64,000 nt of DNA from Bacillota bacterium. Lineage in GTDB: Bacteria > Bacillota > Clostridia > UBA1381. The notes under the pieces were generated by a model. The model had not been told where the DNA came from and searched no databases. It saw only the letters and a list, made by a program, of their open reading frames with translations. The position numbers were made by a program, and so were the translations under genes. Numbering within the stretch: the first letter of the stretch is position 1; the number at the start of each line of letters is the position of its first letter. The stretch covers positions 1-64,000 of the forward strand of contig JAQXIJ010000046.1 of NCBI GenBank assembly GCA_029007725.1, read 5' to 3'. Positions 26,754 to 36,291 of the stretch are shown piece after piece.

Positions 26754-27431
26754 TCATTTTCCGAACTCCGATATTGAATAGTTAATAGCCTGCATCTTTG
26801 CATCTATAGCGGCAATTCCGTCCGCACACTCCTTCAACTGTGCCACGATTTCACTTGCACCCTCAATTTCTTTTTTATATTTCATGTCATGCTCGAGACT
26901 CGCCCAAAAATCCATTGCAATAGTTCTGAGCTGGACCTCAACTTTCATATTTTGGCGTCGATTTGCAAAAAACACCGGCACCTCAACTATCATATGATAG
27001 CTGCGATAACCGTTCGGTTTGGGATGTTTTATATAATCCTTTACGCTTACAAGCGTTATATCATCCTGCGAAACAAGCATATTTGCGACTTCGTAAATAT
27101 CGTCAATAAATGAACAGATTACACGTATTCCGGCAACATCCTCAATGTAGTACATTAGCGAATTCATGTTTATCTCAAGATTTTTACGCTGCATCTTGTT
27201 TATAATGCTCTCAGGTGTTTTGATTCTCGACTTAATCATTTCAATTGGATTGCGGTTGTAGGACACCGCCAAATCATCGTTTAAAATTTCAAACTTTGTG
27301 CGCACCTCTTTTATCGCACTGCTGTACATCATCATAAATTCTCGGAACTGCCCCATAGGTCCGAAAATCTTGTTGACATCTGTCGGAATTTCCTCCGGTT
27401 TCATAAATACCTTGTGTATTCCCTTTTCCAT
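26754..27431 (-). CDS. small alarmone synthetase ((p)ppGpp synthetase, RelQ/YjbM type)
   Basis: Start set at ATG 27431 (preceded by ACGGAGG). The upstream in-frame extension is the other frame of the neighbouring gene. 225 residues, synthetase domain only. RelA/SpoT motifs are EDVAGIRVICSF, HPKPNGYRSYH, MKVEVQLRTIAMDFWASLEH and DMKYK. It transfers pyrophosphate from ATP to GDP/GTP. No HD hydrolase, TGS or ACT domain is present. It lies 14 bp downstream of the Zn-ribbon membrane protein gene, probably co-transcribed. Confidence 0.9.
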   Translation of the reverse strand: MEKGIHKVFMKPEEIPTDVNKIFGPMGQFREFMMMYSSAIKEVRTKFEILNDDLAVSYNRNPIEMIKSRIKTPESIINKMQRKNLEINMNSLMYYIEDVAGIRVICSFIDDIYEVANMLVSQDDITLVSVKDYIKHPKPNGYRSYHMIVEVPVFFANRRQNMKVEVQLRTIAMDFWASLEHDMKYKKEIEGASEIVAQLKECADGIAAIDAKMQAINYSISEFGK

Positions 27432-27445
27432 TTTATCCTCCGTTC

Positions 27446-27853
27446 TCAGATGCATTTTACTGAAAAGTCCCTTCCGCATTTTGGGCATCCGCAAATATGC
27501 CGTCCTCTTTTTTTCGGCAGCCGCAGCACTGCTTTGCAGTACGGGCATCTTCGGTAAATATGCGTTTTTCTGTCGTGCCATCTTCGGCGAAACAGCGCCA
27601 TACTGCTTTTCTCTCTGTCCCGCAGCTTTAAATATGCGCTGTTTTCTTTCTGCCTTTGATAAAAATTCCGTGAAAAGCACCGGAATATCATAAGCATAAA
27701 CAAAATCATCACCAGTATGTCGATTATAAAGCTGTGCACAAATATATTAAGGACAATAAGACAAAACACCACGCCCATCAAAAATTTGTACAGCTCATCT
27801 ACGCCATATTTTCCGCTTATAGCTTTTTCAATCAGATTTCTGATTTTTGCCAA
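27446..27853 (-). CDS. membrane protein with C-terminal zinc ribbon
   Basis: Best start is the TTG at 27853, because AGAGG lies 9 nt upstream. 135 residues. Two closely spaced hydrophobic helices (about 25-60) are followed by a basic linker and a zinc-ribbon tail with CPYC and CPKC near 103-126. The start is uncertain. Such small clostridial proteins have no assigned function. It is followed after 14 bp by the alarmone synthetase gene, so it may be part of a stress unit. That is inference. Confidence 0.6.
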   Translation of the reverse strand: MAKIRNLIEKAISGKYGVDELYKFLMGVVFCLIVLNIFVHSFIIDILVMILFMLMIFRCFSRNFYQRQKENSAYLKLRDREKSSMALFRRRWHDRKTHIYRRCPYCKAVLRLPKKRGRHICGCPKCGRDFSVKCI

Positions 27854-27971
27854 TTCAATCAACCTCTACTTATTATTACGCTACCATTATATTTCTTTCT
27901 TCGCATAAAGTCAATCCAATACCGTACATTTAACAAAAGTTTCACACTTTGTCAATAAATCTTCTATACCT

Positions 27972-28005
27972 AAAAAAATACACCTTATTTATCAGGTGTA
28001 TTTTT
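27972..28005 (-). terminator. terminator of tagO overlapping its stop codon
   Basis: Minus-strand stem AAATACACCT / AGGTGTATTT, 8-nt loop, then seven T. The last codons and stop of the gene lie in the stem. Confidence 0.8.
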
Positions 28006-29055
28006 ATCATCTTCATTTGGACCGTTCCTGAAAAACATGCTTTCTATCAATATAAAAATCAACACGCACAAAAGCAGTAAAAGAGCACGAAGCGTTCCGC
28101 TTTCCGCAAGAATAACGGCGGTTATTCCAAGCACACCGCTTATCGCATAAAGAATAAATACCGTCTGCTTCTGTGAAAACCCCATATCGATAAGACGGTG
28201 ATGAAGATGTCCGCGGTCGGCTGTCATGGGGCTTTTTCCGTGATAGATTCTGCGAATCATCGCAAACAGCGCGTCAAACAAGGGCAGACCAAGTATTAAA
28301 AGCGGAACAGCAAAAGAAATTATCGCATAGCTCTTGAACACGCCCTGAATTGACAGTGAAGCGAGTATAAATCCCAAAAATGTCGACCCGGTATCGCCCA
28401 TAAAAATCTTTGCCGGATTAAAGTTGAACGGCAAAAATCCAAAGCAAGCACCCATAAGTGCAAGTCCTACAATAGCGACCGAGTATTCGCCGACCCTTAC
28501 AGCAATGAAGACCAGACTTACTGACATAATTGCCGAAACACCGGCAGCAAGTCCGTCAAGTCCGTCTATAAAATTAACCGCGTTGGTTATAAACACAATC
28601 CAGATGACCGTCACAAATCCCGAAAGCCACACCGGCAGCACAAGGTACGGATTGTCTGAAAAAATATTCGGGTTTGTAAAAACCGTTATCCGTATATTTC
28701 CGCCGATTATGACAATCAGCGCTGCAATAATCTGTATGACAAATTTCAGCTTTGCGTCAAGGTTTTTGCAGTCGTCCACAACTCCCATGACAGCGATGAT
28801 TCCGGCTCCGACCAAAATTGCGCAAAGCGCGCGCGTCATCTGCCCGAAGCAGCATATCGCTACCATAAATCCGAAAATAATGGCCAATCCGCCCAGTCTT
28901 GGTATGGGGTGTTTATGCATTCGTCTGCCGTCCTTCGGCACATCAATTGCTCCTATTTTAAATGCCAGCCTGTATACAAGCGGCGTTGAGGCAAAGGAAA
29001 ACGCAAATGCCACAATAAACGTCAGTATAAGAAACACAATTTCTCTTGTACTCAT
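27985..29055 (-). CDS. tagO: undecaprenyl-phosphate N-acetylhexosamine-1-phosphate transferase (TagO/WecA type)
   Basis: 356 residues with about eleven membrane helices. It starts lipid-linked synthesis of wall teichoic acid or other surface glycans by transferring a sugar-1-phosphate to undecaprenyl phosphate. Family motifs are GVVDDCKNL (the Asp-Asp pair), NFIDGLDGLAAG, MGDTGST and the cytoplasmic ADRGHLHHRL loop. The HKHPIPRLGG loop near residue 50 is the conserved first cytosolic loop. It is followed by its own terminator; trpS ends 12 bp upstream of its start on the same strand. Confidence 0.9.
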   Translation of the reverse strand: MSTREIVFLILTFIVAFAFSFASTPLVYRLAFKIGAIDVPKDGRRMHKHPIPRLGGLAIIFGFMVAICCFGQMTRALCAILVGAGIIAVMGVVDDCKNLDAKLKFVIQIIAALIVIIGGNIRITVFTNPNIFSDNPYLVLPVWLSGFVTVIWIVFITNAVNFIDGLDGLAAGVSAIMSVSLVFIAVRVGEYSVAIVGLALMGACFGFLPFNFNPAKIFMGDTGSTFLGFILASLSIQGVFKSYAIISFAVPLLILGLPLFDALFAMIRRIYHGKSPMTADRGHLHHRLIDMGFSQKQTVFILYAISGVLGITAVILAESGTLRALLLLLCVLIFILIESMFFRNGPNEDDKNTPDK

Positions 29056-29066
29056 ATTCTACCTCA

Positions 29067-30068
29067 TCAAATAACAAATCCGACTTTTTTATACACTTTT
29101 TTAAGCGTGCGCTGTGCAATGGCTTCCGCCCTCTGTGCACCTTTTGTATAAATTTCAACCAGATAGTCCTTGTTTCCCGACAGCTCATCATACCTTGCGC
29201 GGATTGGTCTGATTTCTTCTACAACCGCTTCGGCAACGTCTGCCTTAAGATCACCGTAGCCTTTTCCGCTGTATTCGCTTACGAGTGCGTCTATGCTCTT
29301 TCCCGTCACTGCCGACAAAATCGTGAGCAGATTATTGATTCCCGCCTTGGTTTCATCATTTTCGCGGTATTCGATAATACCCTCTGAATCAGTAACCGCA
29401 GATTTAATTTTTTTCGCAATTACGCTAAAGTCGTCAAGAAGCGACACATACGCTTTTGGGTTTTCATCCGACTTTGACATCTTTTTTGTCGGTTCTGCAA
29501 GGCTCATGACCTTAGCTCCGGCTTTAGGCAAAAAGCCCTCCGGAATTTTGAACACATCGCCGTATAGCGCGTTAAATCTCTGAGCAATGTCGCGTGCAAT
29601 TTCGATGTGCTGCATCTGGTCTTTGCCAACTGGTACAAGGTCGGTCTGATATAGCAAAATGTCCGCCGCCATCAGCACCGGATAGGTAAACAGTCCGGCA
29701 TTGATGTTGTCGGCGTGCTTTGAGCACTTGTCCTTAAACTGCGTCATACGCGACAACTCGCCCATATATGTATAGCAATCGAGCACCCACGCAAGCTGTG
29801 CGTGTGCTGGAACATGTGACTGAATAAAAAGCAGGCTTTTTTCTGGGTCGATTCCACAGGCAATATAAATTTTCATCAGGTCAAGTGTTCTTTTGCGTAG
29901 CTCCGCCGGGGTTTGACGCACCGTAATTGTGTGCATATCCATCATGGCATAGCAGCAGTTGTACTCGTCCTGAAGTCCTACCCAGTTCTTTATCGCACCG
30001 AGGTAGTTTCCGAGAGTGATATTTCCCGACGGCTGAACACCGGAAAAAATAATTTTCTTGTTTTCCAT
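29067..30068 (-). CDS. trpS: tryptophanyl-tRNA synthetase
   Basis: 333 residues, typical of bacterial TrpRS. Class I signatures are the HIGH-like GNYLGAIKNW near 17-26 and KMSKSDENP near 195-203, with the substrate-site segments PVLMAADILLYQTD and KDQMQHIE. It charges tRNA-Trp in the cytoplasm. SD GGAGGCAAG. It lies 13 bp downstream of the aminotransferase gene and 11 bp before tagO, all minus strand. No T-box leader is visible. Confidence 0.95.
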   Translation of the reverse strand: MENKKIIFSGVQPSGNITLGNYLGAIKNWVGLQDEYNCCYAMMDMHTITVRQTPAELRKRTLDLMKIYIACGIDPEKSLLFIQSHVPAHAQLAWVLDCYTYMGELSRMTQFKDKCSKHADNINAGLFTYPVLMAADILLYQTDLVPVGKDQMQHIEIARDIAQRFNALYGDVFKIPEGFLPKAGAKVMSLAEPTKKMSKSDENPKAYVSLLDDFSVIAKKIKSAVTDSEGIIEYRENDETKAGINNLLTILSAVTGKSIDALVSEYSGKGYGDLKADVAEAVVEEIRPIRARYDELSGNKDYLVEIYTKGAQRAEAIAQRTLKKVYKKVGFVI

Positions 30069-30081
30069 AATATCTTGCCTC

Positions 30082-31275
30082 CTATGCCAATTTTTCTTTC
30101 AGCAGTTCGCCAATTGCCTTTATTCCTTCTTCAATTTTGTCCTCTGGCATGGTGGAGTAGTTCAATCTGAATGAACTTGTTTTAGCGTCCATATCAACAC
30201 GGAAGTTGTTGCTCGGAACAAACGCAACCTTATACTTTTTGACCGCTTCAATCGACAGTTCCGCGGCATCTATTGAATCGGGGCAGGTTACAAGAATAAA
30301 CAGTCCGCCGTTCGGCTTTGTCCATTTTATCCCTTTTGGAAAGTATTTTTCGATGCATCCCAGCATAAAGCGGCATTTTCTGCCGTAAACCTCCCTTGCA
30401 CGTTCAATATATTCGTCAATATTGTATTTTTTCAAAAATTCTGCCGCAATCATCTGCGTTAGGCACGGCGTATGCACATCGTTCACCTGCTTGATTATCT
30501 CAATCTTGTCACACAGAACATCATTGCATACAACATAGCCGATACGCATACCCGGCGACAGGATTTTTGACATTGAACTGACATAAATTACCCTACCCTC
30601 GTCATCCAGCGATTTTATCGTCGGAACATATTCCCCCGAAAAGCGCAAATCACCGTACGGGTTATCTTCGATAATCAGGCAATCATATTTTTTTGCAAGC
30701 TCCAACATCTTTTTGCGCTTTTCAAGCGACATAGTGATTCCAGTCGGGTTCTGAAAGTTCGGAATTGTATAGATAAGCTTGACATTTCTACTTTTCAGTA
30801 CCTCTTCAAGCTTTTCCATGTTCATGCCGTCATCGTCCATCTCAACACCAACAAGATTCGCGCGCACACTTCGCAGTGAGTTAAGCGTTCCGACAAAACT
30901 TGGACTTTCAACAACAATGTCGTCACCGTCCTCAACAACGACTCTTGCCGCAAGGTCAATTCCCTGCTGACCGCCGGTTGTTATTATAATCTTGTCGCCG
31001 CCCTTAAAGGAATCCACTTTTTTTGCTCTTTTTGTAAGTTCTTCTTTAAGCGGAGCATAGCCGTCGGTAGTGCCGTATGCAAGTGCGACTTTGCCGTTGT
31101 TTTTAAGAACGTCTACGGCAATCTCAGCCAGCTCATCGGTCGGAAAAAGCTCCGGATCAGGCGAGCCTCCGGCAAGTGAAATAACTGCAGGATCCGCCAT
31201 AAGTTTAAACATCTCTCTTATGCCCGAAGCCTTAAGCGGCTTCGCTCTTTTTGTCATATATTTTTCAAAATCCAT
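30082..31275 (-). CDS. PLP-dependent aminotransferase (fold type I, 2-aminoadipate/LysN-like)
   Basis: 397 residues of the MocR/KAT-like aspartate-aminotransferase class, without an N-terminal DNA-binding domain. It has SLAGGSPDPELFP near 33-45, NFQNPTGI with the Asn-Pro pair, the YIIEDNPYGDLRF-type segment near 200-212, and the PLP lysine Lys237 in SSMSKILSPGMRIGY. This group includes 2-aminoadipate and broad-specificity aromatic/branched-chain aminotransferases; the substrate here is unresolved. It lies between glnS (17 bp upstream) and trpS (13 bp downstream). Confidence 0.85.
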   Translation of the reverse strand: MDFEKYMTKRAKPLKASGIREMFKLMADPAVISLAGGSPDPELFPTDELAEIAVDVLKNNGKVALAYGTTDGYAPLKEELTKRAKKVDSFKGGDKIIITTGGQQGIDLAARVVVEDGDDIVVESPSFVGTLNSLRSVRANLVGVEMDDDGMNMEKLEEVLKSRNVKLIYTIPNFQNPTGITMSLEKRKKMLELAKKYDCLIIEDNPYGDLRFSGEYVPTIKSLDDEGRVIYVSSMSKILSPGMRIGYVVCNDVLCDKIEIIKQVNDVHTPCLTQMIAAEFLKKYNIDEYIERAREVYGRKCRFMLGCIEKYFPKGIKWTKPNGGLFILVTCPDSIDAAELSIEAVKKYKVAFVPSNNFRVDMDAKTSSFRLNYSTMPEDKIEEGIKAIGELLKEKLA

Positions 31276-31292
31276 TTTTTCCCCTCATTTCT

Positions 31293-32972
31293 TTACTTAT
31301 TTACCTTCGCCCAACTGTCTTTTAGAGCAACGGTTCTGTTTATAATCAGATTATCCGCCGCAGAATCTTTATCAACACAGAAATAGCCTAGCCTTAAAAA
31401 CTGGAAAGTGTCTCCCGGTTTTGCGTCCGCAAGGCTGCTTTCGAGCTTGCAGCCGGTGAGCGTTTCGATCGAATGGGGGTTCAGGTTTTCGATAAATGTT
31501 CCGACCTTGCTCTCGTCTGACGGGTTTTCTACATTAAACAGACGCTCATACAGTCTTACTGTTGCGTCAATCGAATGATTTGCCGAAACCCAGTGAATTG
31601 TGCCCTTGACCTTTCTGCCGTCAGCGGATTGACCTCTTCTTGTTTCAGGGTCATATGTGCAGTGAACAACGGTAACGTTACCGTTTTCATCTTTTTCGCA
31701 TGATGTTGCAGTAACATAATATGCGCTTTTCAGTCTTACCTCTCTGCCGATTGACAGACGGAAATATTTCTTCGGGGCTTCTTCCATAAAGTCGTCCGCC
31801 TCTATCCAAAGATTTTTTGAAAATTTAACCTTTCGCGTTCCTGTTTCCGGATTCTGCGGATTTATTTCAACATCAAGCTCCTCGGTCAAGTCCTCGGGAT
31901 AGTTGTCGATCACCAGTTTAATCGGCCGCAAAACCGCCATTGCACGCGGCGCTATTTTGTTCAAATCCTCCCTTACGCAAAATTCCAAAAGTGAAAAATC
32001 AATAACGCTGTTTGCCTTTGCAACACCTATTCTGTCGCAGAAATCGCGTATCGCCTCCGGCGTATATCCACGGCGGCGCATTCCGCATAACGTACCCATT
32101 CTCGGGTCGTCCCAGCCTGAAACAATGCCGTCATTTACGAGCTTCAAGCACTTTCGTTTACTGGTCAGCGTATAGTTTAAATTCATTCTTGCAAACTCAA
32201 TCTGTCTTGAAGGATGCTCAAATTCCAGCTCTCGCAGTACCCAATCATACAGTGGTCTGTGGTCTTCAAATTCGAGTGAACACAGCGAATGTGTTACGCC
32301 CTCCACCGTATCCGAAATTGGATGTGCAAAATCATACATCGGATATACGCACCACTTGTCACCCGTTCTGTGATGCGTCTGATGCATAATTCTGTAGATA
32401 ATCGGGTCGCGCATATTCAGGTTCGGTGAAGACATATCGATTTTTGCACGAAGCACCTTTTCACCGTTTTGGTACATGCCGTCGGTCATCTCTTGGAAAA
32501 GCTCGAAATTTTCTTCAATGCTTCGATTCCTGTACGGGCTTTCCTTTCCCGGCTCTTTAAGTGTACCGCGATATTCTCGTATTTCGTCCGCCGAAAGGTC
32601 ATCAACATACGCCTTTCCCTTTTTTATCAGCTTTACGGCGCTTTCGTAAATCACGTCAAAATAGTCGGATGCATACAAAACCTTGTCCCACTTGAATCCC
32701 AGCCATGATATATCCTCCTTTATTGCGTCAACGTATTCAACGTCCTCTTTTGAGGGGTTTGTGTCGTCAAGACGCAGGTTGCAGGTGCCGTGATACTTCT
32801 GCGCGTTTCCGAAGTCTATGCAGATAGCCTTTGCATGACCGATATGCAGGTATCCGTTCGGCTCGGGCGGAAATCGCGTCTGCACATGCGTATATACTCC
32901 GTCCGCAAGATCCTTTTCAATCGCTTCCTCTATAAAATTTTTGCTTACATTTTCATCTATATGTTCTTCCAT
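31293..32972 (-). CDS. glnS: glutaminyl-tRNA synthetase
   Basis: 559 residues. Class I motif [14 protein letters not shown] near 33-46 and a TSKRK KMSKS-like motif near 270, with the GlnRS-specific [15 protein letters not shown] near 67 and the C-terminal anticodon-binding beta-barrels ([19 protein letters not shown]). It charges tRNA-Gln directly, so this organism need not rely on GatCAB for glutamine. It lies between gltX (98 bp upstream) and the aminotransferase gene. Confidence 0.95.
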   Translation of the reverse strand: MEEHIDENVSKNFIEEAIEKDLADGVYTHVQTRFPPEPNGYLHIGHAKAICIDFGNAQKYHGTCNLRLDDTNPSKEDVEYVDAIKEDISWLGFKWDKVLYASDYFDVIYESAVKLIKKGKAYVDDLSADEIREYRGTLKEPGKESPYRNRSIEENFELFQEMTDGMYQNGEKVLRAKIDMSSPNLNMRDPIIYRIMHQTHHRTGDKWCVYPMYDFAHPISDTVEGVTHSLCSLEFEDHRPLYDWVLRELEFEHPSRQIEFARMNLNYTLTSKRKCLKLVNDGIVSGWDDPRMGTLCGMRRRGYTPEAIRDFCDRIGVAKANSVIDFSLLEFCVREDLNKIAPRAMAVLRPIKLVIDNYPEDLTEELDVEINPQNPETGTRKVKFSKNLWIEADDFMEEAPKKYFRLSIGREVRLKSAYYVTATSCEKDENGNVTVVHCTYDPETRRGQSADGRKVKGTIHWVSANHSIDATVRLYERLFNVENPSDESKVGTFIENLNPHSIETLTGCKLESSLADAKPGDTFQFLRLGYFCVDKDSAADNLIINRTVALKDSWAKVNK

Positions 32973-33070
32973 TGTTCTTTTCCTTAACTCCCTTCAAAAA
33001 AATCAATGCTGAAAACAATCCTTTACTCTGCCGCTGCGAATTCAATAGCACATCCAAATTCATCCGTATA

Positions 33071-34726
33071 TCAAGCATTTAGAAAATCTATTGCAGCATC
33101 AATTCTGTCGATTGCTTCGTCATATCCGAGCGTCTGCATAATTTCATACAAATCCGGCGTGTTGCGTCTGCCGGTAACTGCTACTCTTATGACCGTTGCG
33201 ACATCGCCGACATGACCTTTGTAAGACTCCGGGTCTTTTTTATAAACCTTGGGGGCTTTTGCATAACCGAGATTTACCGACATTTCACGCACCTTTGGGA
33301 ACCATTCCTCTGCGGTTTCATCTGCGCTGTATACCGTTTTATACGTATTCAGAATTTCTATCATATCAGCATTTGAAAGGTTATCTGCAAACTCGTACTT
33401 TTCGGGACGGGTGAAGAAATATCTTGTGTATTCTACTGTGTCTTCCCATTTTGCGATATCCTTTCTCGGTTTTTCGTTTCCACGTTCTATGCCAAAAATC
33501 TTTATTGCATAATCCCTGTTTTCTTTGAGCAGCGACGCAAATTCCGGCTTGTATTTTTCCGCCCAAGCGAGTGTTTCGCTATAAACCGTATCTTTGTCCA
33601 TGCGGCAAATGTAGTTTTTGCTTATATCGGTAAGCTTCATAAGATCAAACAATGCGCCTGCTTTGCTCATGTTTGAAAGTTTAAATTCAAACTTGCTTCT
33701 GTCGGCATCGGGGTTTGCTGCGCGCCATTCCTCATAGTTAGAGTTTGCAATTGTCAGCAGGTACTCGAGCACTGCCTCTTTGGGATATCCATTTTCATGA
33801 TAAAAGGTCACCGCCGCCTCCGGATCTTTGCGCTTTGAAAGCTTGCGTTTTCCGCCGGTTTCTACGTCCTCCTTCATTATCGGAGAAATGTGCGCATAGT
33901 GCGGTGTCTTAAAGCCCAAAATATTAAAAAGCTGCAAATGTATCGGCGCCGATGAAATCCATTCATCACCGCGAATAACATCTGTTGTGCCCATAAGATG
34001 ATCGTCTATTGCATGAGCAAAATGATATGTCGGAATACCGTCGGTTTTAAGCAATACAATATCCTGCACATTTTCCGGCATCTCTATTTCGCCCTTTATC
34101 GAATCGTCAAATTTAATACGTTTTTCTTCGCTGCCGGGCGACTTTAGTCTTACAACATACGGTGCGCCGGATCTGATTTTTTCTTCAATTTCTTCAAAGG
34201 ACAAATCCCTGCAGCGTGCATATTTGCCGTAATATCCCGGATTCTGCTTGTTCTTTTCCTGTTCGGCACGGATGTTTTCCAGTTCCTCCGCGGTACAGAA
34301 GCACGGATATGCAAATCCGTGCTCAACAAGCGATTTGCAGTAGGTTTGGTAAATTTCCTTGCGCATACTCTGTGTATACGGTCCGTACTCGCCGACAGAA
34401 TCGGTTTCACTCAGCATACCCTCGTCGATTTTTATGCCGAAGTTCTGCAAACCCTCTACAATACCTCTTACACCATTTTCCACCTCACGCTTTTTATCGG
34501 TATCTTCAATTCTCAAATAAAAAACTCCGCCTGTTGAGCGTGCGGCTCTTTCCGAAACAAACGCCGCAAAAAGTCCGCCTATATGCAAAAATCCTGTCGG
34601 GCTCGGCGCAAAACGAGTTACCTTGGCTCCGTCTGGAAGATTTCTTTTCGGATACTGCTTTTCATAGTCCTCGGGTGTCTTTATTATATCAGGGAATAAT
34701 AAATTCGCCAATTTTTTATTATCCAT
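33071..34726 (-). CDS. gltX: glutamyl-tRNA synthetase
   Basis: Start at ATG 34726, after GGAGGAAATATTC. 551 residues. HIGH motif FAPSPTGFLHIGG near 39-51, KMSKS-like KLSKRKDPE near 296-304, and the helical anticodon-binding domain after about 340. It is longer than the about 480-residue classical enzyme because of extra segments in the C-terminal half, a form found in clostridia. It charges tRNA-Glu. Transcribed from the palindrome-covered promoter at 34767-34795 and probably continuing into glnS. Confidence 0.92.
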   Translation of the reverse strand: MDNKKLANLLFPDIIKTPEDYEKQYPKRNLPDGAKVTRFAPSPTGFLHIGGLFAAFVSERAARSTGGVFYLRIEDTDKKREVENGVRGIVEGLQNFGIKIDEGMLSETDSVGEYGPYTQSMRKEIYQTYCKSLVEHGFAYPCFCTAEELENIRAEQEKNKQNPGYYGKYARCRDLSFEEIEEKIRSGAPYVVRLKSPGSEEKRIKFDDSIKGEIEMPENVQDIVLLKTDGIPTYHFAHAIDDHLMGTTDVIRGDEWISSAPIHLQLFNILGFKTPHYAHISPIMKEDVETGGKRKLSKRKDPEAAVTFYHENGYPKEAVLEYLLTIANSNYEEWRAANPDADRSKFEFKLSNMSKAGALFDLMKLTDISKNYICRMDKDTVYSETLAWAEKYKPEFASLLKENRDYAIKIFGIERGNEKPRKDIAKWEDTVEYTRYFFTRPEKYEFADNLSNADMIEILNTYKTVYSADETAEEWFPKVREMSVNLGYAKAPKVYKKDPESYKGHVGDVATVIRVAVTGRRNTPDLYEIMQTLGYDEAIDRIDAAIDFLNA

Positions 34727-34766
34727 GAATATTTCCTCCGTATTCAAATTATAAATATACTATTAT

Positions 34767-34795
34767 ATTATACATCTAAAGATGTATAATATCAA
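34767..34795 (-). promoter_or_regulatory. gltX promoter with overlapping 24-bp palindrome
   Basis: Minus-strand TTGATA (34790-34795), 17-bp spacer, TATAAT (34767-34772). ATTATACATC-TAAA-GATGTATAAT (34767-34790) is a perfect inverted repeat covering the -10 and the spacer, the position expected of an operator. Confidence 0.65.
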
Positions 34796-34857
34796 GTAAA
34801 TATCCGAAAAAAGCGGTTATTTTGGTTTTTTTTGAGCAAATCTGCACTCCGTATAAC

Positions 34858-34894
34858 AAAATGAACTGCCGGCAATGCCGTACAGTTCATTTTT
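34858..34894. repeat. terminator-like hairpin between divergent genes
   Basis: Stem AAATGAACTG / CAGTTCATTT, 14-nt loop, with TTTTT on the plus side. It lies between divergently transcribed gltX and the 340-residue unknown gene, so neither coding gene ends here. It could be a leader attenuator for the plus-strand gene. Confidence 0.5.
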
Positions 34895-34995
34895 AAGGGT
34901 TAATGTATTTTGTGAGGTATGGATATTTTTTTCCAAAACAAAATAATGTTGTACATAAATTTTTAAAACATATACTTGCATGAGGGGGAAATTAT

Positions 34996-36018
34996 ATGAC
35001 AAACTATCTAATAATGCCGGGCAAAATGCTCGAACAGTATTTTTATAAGCCGTACGAAGGTATATGTATGCGCAGGCGGCATCACGCGGATCTTTGGAGT
35101 GAGCACGAGCAGGTTATCGAACATGCAAAGGACGGCTTCGGAATTTATTCCGACAGTGCAGGAGCAGTCCACATTATATGCATTACCGACGACAATCAAC
35201 TGACCTATGCAGTTCGCAAGAACGGAATTTGGAAAAAATACGTCATTTCAAAACTGAACGAAGATATTTTCGTGCGCCAAATGCGGCTTTATAACGTCGG
35301 CGGCAGGCTAAATCTTTTGTACTCGGCGCTATATAACGGCGAAACACTTCTTATCCACTGCATTCTGGGCAACCATGCGAAGCCATCCACCGTTGCGGCG
35401 CTCGAAAGCGAGCATTTCTGCATTTATTCAAACCGTGCATATTTCACAAATTCCGAGGGTGTGCTAGGCTTTGTATCACTTTCGGACGAAAAGCCGTCAG
35501 GGTTTAATCCGATGTACGAAGACGCACACAATGCGTATGTTTGTGGATTCCAAGGCAAAGAATTTTTTGTTTTTACACGCAGTTCGGCGCTATTTATCAA
35601 CGGCGAAGAAATTCTGTCCGACAATCGAATGGAGCAGCCTATATGCATCCGCGGCAGCAACCGAGTTTATGTTATGTGGAAAAGCGGCGGATTTGTACGG
35701 TACATAACCACTTTTAACCTCGGCAGTGTATGGAGCGAGCCGATGAGATTCATGAGCACAGGAAAAACTATAACCCTTTTTGAAGTGCAGCAGGGCGATG
35801 CCTTTTCCTGCTATTACGGATATCAAAACACAAAAGACATAGTACTGTTCGGCAAAGGCGAGCTTTTCCGCGAAGAATCCGAATACAACCTGCCGGCGCC
35901 CAACGAGCTGGAAAAATTGAAAATCCTCCTTGACATAACACGACAGGAAGTTCTTGATGCAAAAAAGGAAATATCGCGGCTTAACAGCACCGTCGACAAG
36001 CTGAAGGGTTCAAGATAG
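34996..36018 (+). CDS. unknown protein, beta-propeller-like repeats and C-terminal coiled coil
   Basis: 340 residues, no signal peptide and no membrane segment. Residues about 35-285 consist of short beta-rich units with recurring pieces such as GAVHIICITDDNQLTYAVRK, GGRLNLLYSAL, NRVYVMWKSGGFVRYI and DAFSCYYGYQ, the look of a six- or seven-bladed propeller. The last 45 residues (from LEKLKILLD) form a Lys/Glu/Leu coiled coil. SD GAGGGGGAAA, ATG start. It is monocistronic, with gltX diverging upstream and ftsZ convergent downstream. I do not recognise the family; a scaffold or binding role is only a guess. Confidence 0.75.
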   Translation: MTNYLIMPGKMLEQYFYKPYEGICMRRRHHADLWSEHEQVIEHAKDGFGIYSDSAGAVHIICITDDNQLTYAVRKNGIWKKYVISKLNEDIFVRQMRLYNVGGRLNLLYSALYNGETLLIHCILGNHAKPSTVAALESEHFCIYSNRAYFTNSEGVLGFVSLSDEKPSGFNPMYEDAHNAYVCGFQGKEFFVFTRSSALFINGEEILSDNRMEQPICIRGSNRVYVMWKSGGFVRYITTFNLGSVWSEPMRFMSTGKTITLFEVQQGDAFSCYYGYQNTKDIVLFGKGELFREESEYNLPAPNELEKLKILLDITRQEVLDAKKEISRLNSTVDKLKGSR

Positions 36019-36106
36019 CACAATTTGAAAAGAAATGTATATATGTTCGGCGAATGCTCATCGCCGTACACAGGTACGGTATAGGACACAAAGGATGTAA
36101 AAAGCA

Positions 36107-36140
36107 AAATGCCCAAAATCTCACAAGATTTCGGGCATTT
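36107..36140. terminator. terminator between the unknown gene and ftsZ
   Basis: Stem AAATGCCC(A)AAATCT / AGATTT(C)GGGCATTT. The minus-strand side is followed by TTGCTTTTT, so it best serves ftsZ, about 150 bp downstream of its stop. It could also stop plus-strand transcription. Confidence 0.6.
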
Positions 36141-36291
36141 GTATTAAATTACTCAAATAAGAACTATGCACTGAATTTTCGGTCGCTCTATGTCATATCA
36201 TTGCATGATAGAATAAAAACACATTCTGCTTGAGGTTGACCGACTTTTCAGTCGTCTTAGCATTCGAATAAAATTCACCTGACGGAATATA

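Noticed and set aside
27432-27680. N-terminal extension of the alarmone synthetase
   Set aside because: The extension reads a second frame of the upstream zinc-ribbon gene. A strong SD sits before ATG 27431.
28424-29074. Plus-strand frame of about 216 codons across tagO
   Set aside because: Antisense to a membrane-protein gene with clear family motifs. Thr/Ser/Ile-rich translation is an artefact of the complementary strand of a hydrophobic protein.
34727-34995. T-box leader for gltX or other synthetase genes
   Set aside because: I looked for the TGGNACC-type T-box sequence and specifier stem before gltX, glnS and trpS and found none.
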